7,794 nucleotides of DNA, from positions 1 through 7,794 of the forward strand of contig CAJUCB010000015.1 in assembly GCA_910584805.1 (NCBI GenBank), read 5' to 3'. The stretch's first letter is position 1, and every line of letters starts with the position of its first letter. Of this stretch, positions 1 through 5,408 are shown piece by piece. The notes beneath the pieces are model-generated. The model ran no database searches and was not told the origin of the DNA. It worked only from the letters and a program-made list of their open reading frames with translations. This DNA is from an uncultured Oscillospiraceae bacterium (GTDB lineage: Bacteria > Bacillota > Clostridia > Oscillospirales > Oscillospiraceae). Position numbers and translations under genes: made by a program.

Positions 1-41
1 CTCACCCGCTCTCCGGGACCGCCGCTCGCGACAGCTTTGAT

Positions 42-70
42 AGAATACCACCTCTGCCCCGTTTTGTCAA
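42..70 (-). promoter_or_regulatory. Strong sigma-A promoter firing leftward out of the window
   Basis: On the minus strand, TTGACA (65-70) is followed by a 17-base spacer and TATTCT (42-47). The -35 is perfect and the -10 matches consensus at four of six positions. Transcription would start near 35 and run off the left edge with a GC-rich leader (positions 34-1 on the complement). Phased A-tracts lie directly upstream. This architecture suits a highly expressed transcript such as an rRNA or tRNA operon. The leader also has a GGAGAGCGGGTG stretch that loosely resembles a T-box stem I element. The downstream gene is not in the window, so its identity is inference. Confidence 0.6.
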
Positions 71-118
71 GCACTTTTTTCATCTTTTTGCTCTTTTTTC
101 TTTTTTCCCCTGTTTTTC
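71..118 (-). promoter_or_regulatory. Phased A-tracts (UP-element-like) upstream of the leftward promoter
   Basis: T-runs on the plus strand at 75-80, 85-89, 94-99, 101-106 and 113-117 are A-tracts on the minus strand. Most are spaced about one helical turn apart, directly upstream of the TTGACA at 65-70. Such tracts bend DNA and can bind the RNA polymerase alpha C-terminal domain. The run does not code for protein, and it argues against extending metA upstream through this region. Confidence 0.5.
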
Positions 119-166
119 CCCTTTCCCCCACATTCTTCCCCACAGATACCTATTTAATAGATGGAT

Positions 167-195
167 TTGCGTTCCTGGGAAAACTATGGTATCCT
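167..195 (+). promoter_or_regulatory. Candidate metA promoter
   Basis: TTGCGT (167-172), a 17-base spacer and TATCCT (190-195) form a weak sigma-A promoter. A TATAAA at 195-200 is an alternative -10. Either would leave only about 40 bases of leader before the metA start, too short for a SAM riboswitch or a T-box. Confidence 0.35.
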
Positions 196-240
196 ATAAA
201 CTATATTACTAAAGACAAACGAACCGAACGGAGGTCCGCT

Positions 241-1164
241 ATGCCCATTAAAATTCCCGACTCACTGCCCGCCCGTCAGACTTTGGAGAGCGAAAACATC
301 TTTGTTATGACGGAGTACCGGGCCATGCACCAGGATATCCGTCCCTTAAAACTCCTGATCCTCAATCTGATGCCCACCAAAATTGTCACGGAGACCCAAC
401 TGCTGCGCAAGTTCTCCAACACCCCCCTCCAAGTCCAGGTGGAGCTTTTGCGCACTGTGAGCCACAGCGCCCAAAATGTGGACCGCAGCCATTTGGAATC
501 CTTCTACACCTCCTTTGACGACATCAAGGATACCTATTATGATGGCCTGGTCATCACTGGCGCCCCAGTGGAGAACCTGGATTTCGCCCGTGTGGACTAC
601 TGGAACGAGCTGTGCCAGATCATGGAGTGGTCCAAAACCCATGTCCACTCCACCCTTCACATCTGCTGGGGCGCCCAAGCGGGGCTCTTCTACCATTATG
701 GTGTTCCCAAGCACAGCCTGTCCCAAAAAGTGTTTGGGGTTTTCGATCACCAGGTCTTAAAGCCCTCTTCTCCCCTGTTCCGTGGCATCGATGACCGCTT
801 TTATGCCCCCCACTCCCGCTACACCGAGGTCTGGGAGGAGGAAATCCGAAAAGTTCCCGACCTGGAAGTCCTGGCAGTCTCGGAGGAAGCCGGTGTTTTT
901 GCTGTAAAAACCGAGGACAGCCGGCAGTTCTTCTTCCTGGGCCATCTGGAATATGACCGGAACACCCTGGCCCTGGAATACCAGCGGGACGTAGAGAAGG
1001 GAAAAGACATCCACATCCCCCTGCACTATTTCCCGGGTGATGACCCCACCCAGACGCCCATTGTCCGGTGGCGCTCCGCTGGCCAGCTGATCTACACCAA
1101 CTGGCTCAACTACTATGTCTACCAGACCACCCCCTACGATTTGAATACCCTTCATAAGGACTGA
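241..1164 (+). CDS. metA: Homoserine O-acyltransferase MetA, predicted acetyl-CoA specific
   Basis: This cytoplasmic enzyme acylates the hydroxyl of L-homoserine, the committed step of methionine synthesis. The 307-residue protein has the usual MetA length and the characteristic MPIKIPDSLPAR N-terminus. The expected catalytic residues sit at the family positions: Cys142 in HICWGAQAG, and His235 and Glu237 in GHLEYD. Residue 111 (VITGAPVEN) is Glu. In characterised family members Glu111 goes with acetyl-CoA use and Gly111 with succinyl-CoA use, so this is more likely a homoserine O-acetyltransferase than the succinyltransferase its family name implies. The ATG at 241 is preceded by GGAGG (230-234) with a 6-base gap. 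The frame stays open upstream to 37, but that part is low-complexity and contains the promoter. The gene appears monocistronic, with a terminator 8 bases after its stop. Confidence 0.95.
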   Translation: MPIKIPDSLPARQTLESENIFVMTEYRAMHQDIRPLKLLILNLMPTKIVTETQLLRKFSNTPLQVQVELLRTVSHSAQNVDRSHLESFYTSFDDIKDTYYDGLVITGAPVENLDFARVDYWNELCQIMEWSKTHVHSTLHICWGAQAGLFYHYGVPKHSLSQKVFGVFDHQVLKPSSPLFRGIDDRFYAPHSRYTEVWEEEIRKVPDLEVLAVSEEAGVFAVKTEDSRQFFFLGHLEYDRNTLALEYQRDVEKGKDIHIPLHYFPGDDPTQTPIVRWRSAGQLIYTNWLNYYVYQTTPYDLNTLHKD

Positions 1165-1171
1165 TTGACTG

Positions 1172-1211
1172 ACAGCAGGTGCCTCTGACCCCGGAGCATC
1201 TGCTGTTTTTT
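1172..1211 (+). terminator. Rho-independent terminator of metA
   Basis: ACAGCAGGTGC (1172-1182) pairs with GCATCTGCTGT (1196-1206) to give 11 pairs, including one G-U, with a 13-base loop. A six-T run (1206-1211) follows. It begins 8 bases after the metA stop. Confidence 0.88.
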
Positions 1212-1282
1212 GCCCAGCAAGGGGCATTTCGAGAAAATTTTTGAAAAAAACAAAAAATTATGTAATATTCCCCTCTTTTTGC

Positions 1283-1291
1283 TGTTATAAT
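1283..1291 (+). promoter_or_regulatory. Extended -10 promoter element
   Basis: TGTTATAAT combines the TGn extension with a perfect TATAAT (1286-1291). There is no good -35 at normal distance, which extended -10 promoters can tolerate. Transcription would start near 1298, giving a leader of about 160 bases before the transglutaminase-like gene. A second candidate promoter lies closer to that gene, at 1389-1417. Confidence 0.45.
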
Positions 1292-1366
1292 ATGAAAGAA
1301 ACCCTCACACCGCTGGCCCCTAATACAGCCGCTGACCTGTCTTCCGCCCAGTAACTCCCCCATCTT

Positions 1367-1383
1367 TCTTAAGCTTCTCTTAA
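1367..1383 (+). repeat. TCTTAA direct repeat, 11-bp period, just upstream of a -35
   Basis: TCTTAA occurs at 1367-1372 and 1378-1383, 11 bp apart start to start, and ends 5 bases before the TTGACC -35. Two half-sites one helical turn apart next to a -35 are typical of OmpR/PhoB-type response regulator activator sites. That role is inference from the layout; the regulator is not in the window. Confidence 0.35.
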
Positions 1384-1388
1384 ATCTA

Positions 1389-1417
1389 TTGACCTTCCTC
1401 ATCAAACCACGTATGAT
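1389..1417 (+). promoter_or_regulatory. Sigma-A promoter of the envelope operon
   Basis: TTGACC (1389-1394), a 17-base spacer and TATGAT (1412-1417) match consensus at five of six positions in each box, with ideal spacing. Transcription would start near 1424, about 33 bases before the start codon at 1457. Confidence 0.65.
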
Positions 1418-1456
1418 GAACCCAGTTCCACATTACAAGAGATAAAGGAGTATAGT

Positions 1457-2578
1457 ATGGTAGCAGAAAAGAAGAAAACCATCGTTTTGTATTGCCTGCT
1501 GGCGGTCGCCCTGGTAGGCATCCTCAGCAGCACCATTTTGGGCGTGTACAACGCAAAAGCCATCCACACCCTGCAAGACGCCGCAGGCATCTCTCCCGAC
1601 GGGGAAACCCAAGAGGACAATGTAGGCATCATGAACAACGAGTACCGCATTGTCTCCACCCTCCCCATCTCCGACGCCTACAAATCCGGCAACACCGCCT
1701 CTCTGAGCAACAAGCAGAAGGAAACCTTGGAGATGGCCAGCGCTGTATTGGACGAGATTATCACCGAGGACATGAGCGATTACGAAAAGGAGAAAGCCGT
1801 CTACGAGTGGATGACCACAGAGCTGACCCAGGACTGGGGCGTACTCCAGGTCATCCCTCAAACCGGCGAAGACAGTGACAACCCCTATGGCGTGCTGAAA
1901 TACCACGATGCCGTCTGTGTGGGCTACGCCACCACCTTCCGCCTATTCATGCAGATGATGGACATTGAGTGCATGGTGGTCCACAACCTTGACAAATACC
2001 ACTCTTGGAATCTGGTTAAGCTAGACGGCAATTGGTATCATGTGGACACCTCCTCTGACCAAGGCGAAGCTACTTACGCCAACTTTAACATGAATGACGA
2101 CCTGGCCGCCTACGGCCACGATTGGGACCAGGAGTTCTTCCCCGCCGCCACCAGCCTAGAATACAACTACGCCTATCAAAACCGCCATCAGGTGGAGGAT
2201 ATCTATCAAATCCCCGCCCTGTTCCGGGCCTCCTTGGATGAACAGCAAGCCACCACCTGCCTGGGCTTCCAGGCCATCGACGAGGCTCACGCCCAGATCG
2301 TAGAAGCCATGCTCAACAGCATGCAGGACATCGTCAACAGCAGTGAATTTGGCGATCTGTGGATGAGCTGGACCTGGACCCCTGTATCTGGCGGTGAGTA
2401 CATCCTCACCATCACCACCTACGGCTTTACCGCCGAGGACCCCTTCCCCGAGCTCTCTGAGGAAGATTTGGAAAAAGTGGACAAGGCCGTCCGAGATGCC
2501 TTCGACGGTATGAGCGGCGACCCCACCAACAACGACATAGAAGGCTTCTTTGAAACAGAAGCCGACGTCGTCGGTTAA
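1457..2578 (+). CDS. Membrane-anchored transglutaminase-like domain protein
   Basis: This 373-residue protein has a positively charged start (EKKKT) and one hydrophobic segment at about residues 8-31. That predicts a signal anchor, with the rest outside the cytoplasmic membrane. A transglutaminase-like (papain-fold) domain spans roughly residues 85-215. Its catalytic triad is visible: Cys154 in DAVCVGYA, His182 in YHSWNLVKLDGNWYH and Asp197 in HVDTS. In this family the triad supports cysteine protease, amidase or crosslinking chemistry, often on cell-wall or surface proteins; the substrate here is unknown. The C-terminal 150 residues are acidic and I do not recognise them. AAAGGAG (1444-1450) lies 6 bases before the ATG. 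Two lipoprotein genes follow on the same strand, the first with its Shine-Dalgarno overlapping this stop, so an exported envelope function is likely. Confidence 0.8.
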   Translation: MVAEKKKTIVLYCLLAVALVGILSSTILGVYNAKAIHTLQDAAGISPDGETQEDNVGIMNNEYRIVSTLPISDAYKSGNTASLSNKQKETLEMASAVLDEIITEDMSDYEKEKAVYEWMTTELTQDWGVLQVIPQTGEDSDNPYGVLKYHDAVCVGYATTFRLFMQMMDIECMVVHNLDKYHSWNLVKLDGNWYHVDTSSDQGEATYANFNMNDDLAAYGHDWDQEFFPAATSLEYNYAYQNRHQVEDIYQIPALFRASLDEQQATTCLGFQAIDEAHAQIVEAMLNSMQDIVNSSEFGDLWMSWTWTPVSGGEYILTITTYGFTAEDPFPELSEEDLEKVDKAVRDAFDGMSGDPTNNDIEGFFETEADVVG

Positions 2579-2591
2579 GGAGGACAACACC

Positions 2592-3077
2592 ATGAAACGA
2601 ATCCTCGCACTCCTGCTGGGCCTCAGCACCGCCCTGGCCCTGTGCGCCTGCACCGGCAGCCCCGCCGCCTCCGCCACTGTAGACATGGAAGAACTGCAAA
2701 CCGCCATGCTGGAAGCCGGTAATTTCCCCACCATGCGCTCTGTCACCGGGGACTCCGACAAGGCCGCGCAGAATTTCACCTACTTTTCCAGCCTGGACTA
2801 TGACAAGGTGGAGAACTATCTCCTCTCCTTTTCCAACGAAAAAACTGCCGACGAATTCGCTGTCATCGCCGTAAAAGACCCCGCTGATGTCCAGGATGCC
2901 GCCGTCAGCCTCAGCGAGCATAAGGACTCCCGTTGCAACACATTCCGCCAATACGCCCCCGACCAACTGGATATGGCAGAAAAGGGCATCGTCTTTACCC
3001 AGGACCAGTATGCCGTACTCATCATCGCAGAAAATCCCCATACCATCCGGGATGCCTTTGAGCAGCAGTTGGGCTAA
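2592..3077 (+). CDS. DUF4358 domain lipoprotein
   Basis: This predicted lipoprotein has 161 residues. It has a short signal peptide (MKRILALLLGLSTALALCAC) with the lipobox LCAC, so Cys20 should be lipidated and anchored on the outer face of the membrane. The mature part matches what I know of DUF4358 lipoproteins of Clostridia: a central strand and helix with EFAVIAVKDPADVQDA (about residues 88-103) and a C-terminal YAVLIIAENPHTIRDAFEQQ (about 140-159). The molecular function of this family is not established. The start is set by AAGGAGG (2577-2583), 8 bases before the ATG at 2592; a longer in-frame reading from 2550 would bury the signal peptide. The ribosome binding site overlaps the stop of the transglutaminase-like gene, suggesting coupled expression. 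Confidence 0.8.
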   Translation: MKRILALLLGLSTALALCACTGSPAASATVDMEELQTAMLEAGNFPTMRSVTGDSDKAAQNFTYFSSLDYDKVENYLLSFSNEKTADEFAVIAVKDPADVQDAAVSLSEHKDSRCNTFRQYAPDQLDMAEKGIVFTQDQYAVLIIAENPHTIRDAFEQQLG

Positions 3078-3131
3078 GGGTTTCCCCTTCCTCCAACCGA
3101 CAAACTTTCAATTTTATTGAAGGAGGTTCCT

Positions 3132-3752
3132 ATGAAAAAGTATTTCCTGCCCCTGTGCGCCTTGCTCTGTGCCCTGCTGTGCGCCTGCGGCCCGGACAGC
3201 AGCGCCGAGTCCCAGACACCCCAGGAAGACACATCAAACATCCTCTCCACCGAAACCGTCCAACGCCCCGCCCGCACGGCTGTCCTTCTGGAAGACGCCA
3301 CCCTGACCCAGTGTTACGGCGCTTTGGCGGACACAAGTATGCAGCTTTCCTGGACTGCCATTGAGGGAGATGTCCCCATGGTCAAGGGTGATGTGGTCTT
3401 AGTGCTGGAAACCACAGGGGAGCAATCCCGGGTCTATGTCCCCACCGGAGACACCCCCAACGCCCTGTATGGCACACTGCCCGCCGCTATCCTTTCCCAA
3501 TCCGAAGAGGATTTGGAAAACAGCGCCAATCTGGCCCTTGCCGACGGATGCCTGGGCCAAAATACGGAGACCCAAGAGGTGGAGCAAATGCTCGGCACAG
3601 TGAAAGTCCTGGTGCGGGACGGCTCCCGCTGCAAGGTTCAAAACCTCGTTGGCGGCGATACCCGCAGCTTCTGGGTCAAAACCTCCGATTTGTCCTATGA
3701 TATGGACTCGCTGGTGGCTGACCGCGGCGACATACCCAAAACCAACGGATAA
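3132..3752 (+). CDS. Predicted lipoprotein with two possible SH3-like modules
   Basis: This is a 206-residue protein with a lipoprotein signal peptide (MKKYFLPLCALLCALLCAC) and lipidation predicted at Cys19. I do not recognise a named family. After a low-complexity linker (residues 20-46) there are two segments of similar layout: about 50-122 ending in YGTLPAAILS, and about 150-188 ending in FWVKTSDLS. Both endings resemble the closing strand of bacterial SH3-like domains (G-W-V-x-x-x-x-L), which often bind peptidoglycan or peptides. The SH3 assignment is inference. AAGGAGG (3120-3126) lies 5 bases before the ATG at 3132. An in-frame TTG at 3117 is rejected because it precedes that ribosome binding site. 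It lies 54 bases after the DUF4358 gene with no terminator between and is the last gene of the operon. Confidence 0.72.
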   Translation: MKKYFLPLCALLCALLCACGPDSSAESQTPQEDTSNILSTETVQRPARTAVLLEDATLTQCYGALADTSMQLSWTAIEGDVPMVKGDVVLVLETTGEQSRVYVPTGDTPNALYGTLPAAILSQSEEDLENSANLALADGCLGQNTETQEVEQMLGTVKVLVRDGSRCKVQNLVGGDTRSFWVKTSDLSYDMDSLVADRGDIPKTNG

Positions 3753-3760
3753 CATACCAC

Positions 3761-3797
3761 AAGGGGACAGCCTATCCGGCTGTCCCCTTATATTTTT
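3761..3797 (+). terminator. Rho-independent terminator of the envelope operon
   Basis: AAGGGGACAGCC (3761-3772) and GGCTGTCCCCTT (3778-3789) form a perfect 12-bp stem with a 5-base loop. A T-rich tail with five Ts at 3793-3797 follows. It starts 8 bases after the preceding stop codon. Confidence 0.92.
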
Positions 3798-3814
3798 CCT
3801 CTTCCCCTCTCCCT

Positions 3815-3847
3815 TTGACAGAAATCTCCATAGCAATGCAGTATGAT
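3815..3847 (+). promoter_or_regulatory. Possible spoIIA promoter elements with long spacing
   Basis: A perfect TTGACA (3815-3820) and a TATGAT (3842-3847) lie between the upstream terminator and spoIIAA, but they are 21 bases apart, outside the usual 16-18. I find no convincing sigma-H promoter (AGGAWWT with GAAT) of the kind that drives spoIIA in Bacillus subtilis. The true spoIIA promoter is therefore uncertain. Confidence 0.3.
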
Positions 3848-3884
3848 TACCCTATACCGGACAAGCTGGTATAGGGTAATTTTT
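3846..3884 (+). terminator. Second hairpin with T-run upstream of spoIIA (terminator or operator)
   Basis: ATTACCCTATACC (3846-3858) and GGTATAGGGTAAT (3868-3880) form a perfect 13-bp stem with a 9-base loop, followed by TTTTTG (3880-3885). It has the form of a terminator in the plus direction, about 50 bases after the previous one, and would back it up to insulate spoIIA. Because its left arm overlaps the TATGAT at 3842-3847, it could instead act as a repressor site. Confidence 0.6.
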
Positions 3885-3928
3885 GTTTCCGCTTGGATAT
3901 ACCGTCATACAAAGGGGGTTTTTCTGAT

Positions 3929-4237
3929 ATGCCCGTCGCCTACGCCACCCACAACCGCATCCTCACCATCTCCCTGTCTGGGGACATCGACCACCACAGC
4001 GTCAAGGGCCTGCTCCACAGCCTGGAAAAAGAGGTGGACGCCGTCCTGCCCCGGCAGGTGGTGGTGGACTGCTCCGGGGTCACGTTTATGGACAGCTCCG
4101 GCATCGCCATCCTCCTGCGCCTGCGCCAGCAAATGGACGAGCTCTCCGGGACCATCCAGGTCACCGGTCTCAACGAGCAGCCGGCGCGGGTTCTCCGGGC
4201 CGCCGGGATCGGGCGGCTCATCCCCATCGCCCAGTGA
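3929..4237 (+). CDS. spoIIAA: Anti-sigma F factor antagonist SpoIIAA
   Basis: This is a STAS-domain protein of 102 residues. In sporulation the unphosphorylated form binds SpoIIAB and frees SigF in the forespore; SpoIIAB phosphorylates and inactivates it. The family signatures are present: GDIDHHS at 18-24 (GELDHHT in Bacillus subtilis) and FMDSSG at 53-58, where Ser56 corresponds to the phosphorylated Ser58 of B. subtilis. The protein is slightly shorter than the B. subtilis homologue at the C-terminus. The ATG at 3929 follows AAAGGGGG (3911-3918) with a 10-base gap. An in-frame TTG at 3893 is rejected because it lies upstream of this ribosome binding site and adds a non-conserved extension. 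It is the first gene of the spoIIA operon. Confidence 0.95.
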   Translation: MPVAYATHNRILTISLSGDIDHHSVKGLLHSLEKEVDAVLPRQVVVDCSGVTFMDSSGIAILLRLRQQMDELSGTIQVTGLNEQPARVLRAAGIGRLIPIAQ

Positions 4238-4251
4238 AAGGAGCTACATAG

Positions 4252-4698
4252 ATGCGTACCGTGAAATATACCAACCAGGTCGTTCTGACCTTCCCCTCCA
4301 AATCCGCCAACGAGGCCTTTGCCCGCTCCGCCGCCGCAGCCTTTGCCGCCCAGCTGGACCCCACCTTGGATGAGCTGGGGGACGTGAAAACCGCCGTCAG
4401 CGAAGCCGTCACCAACGCCATCGTCCACGCCTATCCAGACACCCTGGGGAAGGTAGAGATGAAGCTGCGCCTCTACCCCGGCAACGAGATGGAGCTCATC
4501 GTCCGGGACTGGGGGGTGGGCATCCCCGACGTGGAGACCCCCCTCTTCACCACCGGCAACGAGGAGCGCTCCGGCATGGGCTTCACCATCATGGAGAGCT
4601 TTACCGACACCCTAAAGGTCCGCTCCGTCCCTGGCAAGGGCACCACCGTGACCATGCGCAAGCGCTTTGCCCTCCGGGCGGGAGGGCAGCATCCTTGA
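4252..4698 (+). CDS. spoIIAB: Anti-sigma F factor and serine kinase SpoIIAB
   Basis: This GHKL-fold kinase has 148 residues. It binds and holds SigF inactive and uses ATP to phosphorylate SpoIIAA. The ATP-binding motifs are visible in order: N box EAVTNAIVHAYP (residues 51-62, with Glu51 and Asn55 at the catalytic and Mg-binding positions), G1 box DWGVGIPD (86-93), and G2 box RSGMGF (106-111) after a short lid that includes FTTGNEE. AAAGGAG (4237-4243) overlaps the last base of the spoIIAA stop and lies 8 bases before the ATG, so translation of the two genes is probably coupled. The last four bases, TTGA, are shared with the start of sigF. Confidence 0.96.
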   Translation: MRTVKYTNQVVLTFPSKSANEAFARSAAAAFAAQLDPTLDELGDVKTAVSEAVTNAIVHAYPDTLGKVEMKLRLYPGNEMELIVRDWGVGIPDVETPLFTTGNEERSGMGFTIMESFTDTLKVRSVPGKGTTVTMRKRFALRAGGQHP

Positions 4699-5408
4699 TT
4701 GCCCAAGACCGCTTCACCCTCATCCAGGCCGCCCAGGCAGGGGACCGGGAGGCCTGCGGCCGTCTGGTGGAGGAAAACGCCGGGCTGATTTGGAGCATCG
4801 TGCGCCGCTACGCCCGGAAGGGCCTGGACAATGAGGATTTATATCAACTGGGCTGTGTGGGCTTTTTGAAAGCCGTCCAGGGCTTCGACTTGGCCTATGG
4901 CACCCAGTTTTCCACCTACGCCGTGCCCAAAATCGCCGGGGAGATCCGCCGCTTCCTCCGGGACGACGGCCTGGTGAAGGTAGGCCGCGGGACCAAGGAG
5001 CAGGCCCTACTGATCCACCGGGCCCGGACGAAGCTGTTGGACAGTCTAGGCCGGGAACCCTCCCTGTCAGAGCTGGCCCAGGAGACGGGCCTCACGCCGG
5101 AGGAGATCGCCGAGGTGGACTTAGCCGTGTCCTCTGTGGCCTCCCTTCAGGCCGAGAACGGGGAGAACGGCTTCTCCTTAGAGGAGATGTTGGGGGAATC
5201 CCCAGAGGAGGGGCTCATTGAGCGTCTATCCCTGCGCAGCGCCATTGACCACCTGCCCCAGCGGGAGCAAAAGCTCATCCTCCTGCGCTATTACAAGGGC
5301 CTCACCCAGGACAAGACCGCAAAGATTCTAGGCATCAGTCAGGTGCAGGTCTCCCGGCTGGAAAAGAAAGCCATCCAGTTTTTGCGCTGGGAGCTCACAG
5401 AGCACTGA
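4695..5408 (+). CDS. sigF: Forespore RNA polymerase sigma factor SigF
   Basis: This 237-residue sigma-70 family protein is the first compartment-specific sigma factor of the forespore. Region 2 spans about 21-92, with DLYQLGCVGFLKAVQGFD and the -10 recognition part FSTYAVPKIAGEIRRFLRDD. Region 3 is about 95-160, including EPSLSELAQETGLTPEEI. Region 4 is about 183-232, with the helix-turn-helix GLTQDKTAKILGISQVQVSR that contacts the -35. The start is TTG at 4695, overlapping the spoIIAB stop in the four bases TTGA, with GGAGGG (4681-4686) 8 bases upstream; no in-frame ATG exists near the N-terminus. The rare start and overlap suggest coupling that keeps SigF output tied to its inhibitor SpoIIAB. 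The 3' end overlaps the 3' end of gluQRS on the other strand by 14 bp. Confidence 0.96.
   Translation: MIAQDRFTLIQAAQAGDREACGRLVEENAGLIWSIVRRYARKGLDNEDLYQLGCVGFLKAVQGFDLAYGTQFSTYAVPKIAGEIRRFLRDDGLVKVGRGTKEQALLIHRARTKLLDSLGREPSLSELAQETGLTPEEIAEVDLAVSSVASLQAENGENGFSLEEMLGESPEEGLIERLSLRSAIDHLPQREQKLILLRYYKGLTQDKTAKILGISQVQVSRLEKKAIQFLRWELTEH

Noticed and set aside
37..240. Upstream extension of the metA reading frame by 68 codons
   Set aside because: The stretch is low-complexity, covers the A-tracts and candidate promoter, and lies upstream of GGAGG at 230-234. The conserved MetA N-terminus begins at the ATG at 241.
1292..1354. Possible 20-codon leader peptide beginning MKETLTPLAP
   Set aside because: Its ATG overlaps the -10 element at 1286-1291 and has no ribosome binding site, and a transcript from that promoter would start downstream of it. 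There is no run of regulatory codons.
3906..3913. CATACAAA resembling a sigma-E/sigma-G type -10
   Set aside because: It abuts the spoIIAA ribosome binding site, so a transcript from it would lack that site, and sigma-E control of spoIIA would be against the known order of sporulation.
3843..4373. Long plus-strand reading frame across spoIIAA and spoIIAB
   Set aside because: It is rich in Ser, Pro and Arg, as expected for an out-of-frame reading of GC-rich coding DNA, and the spoIIA proteins in the other frames are clear family members.
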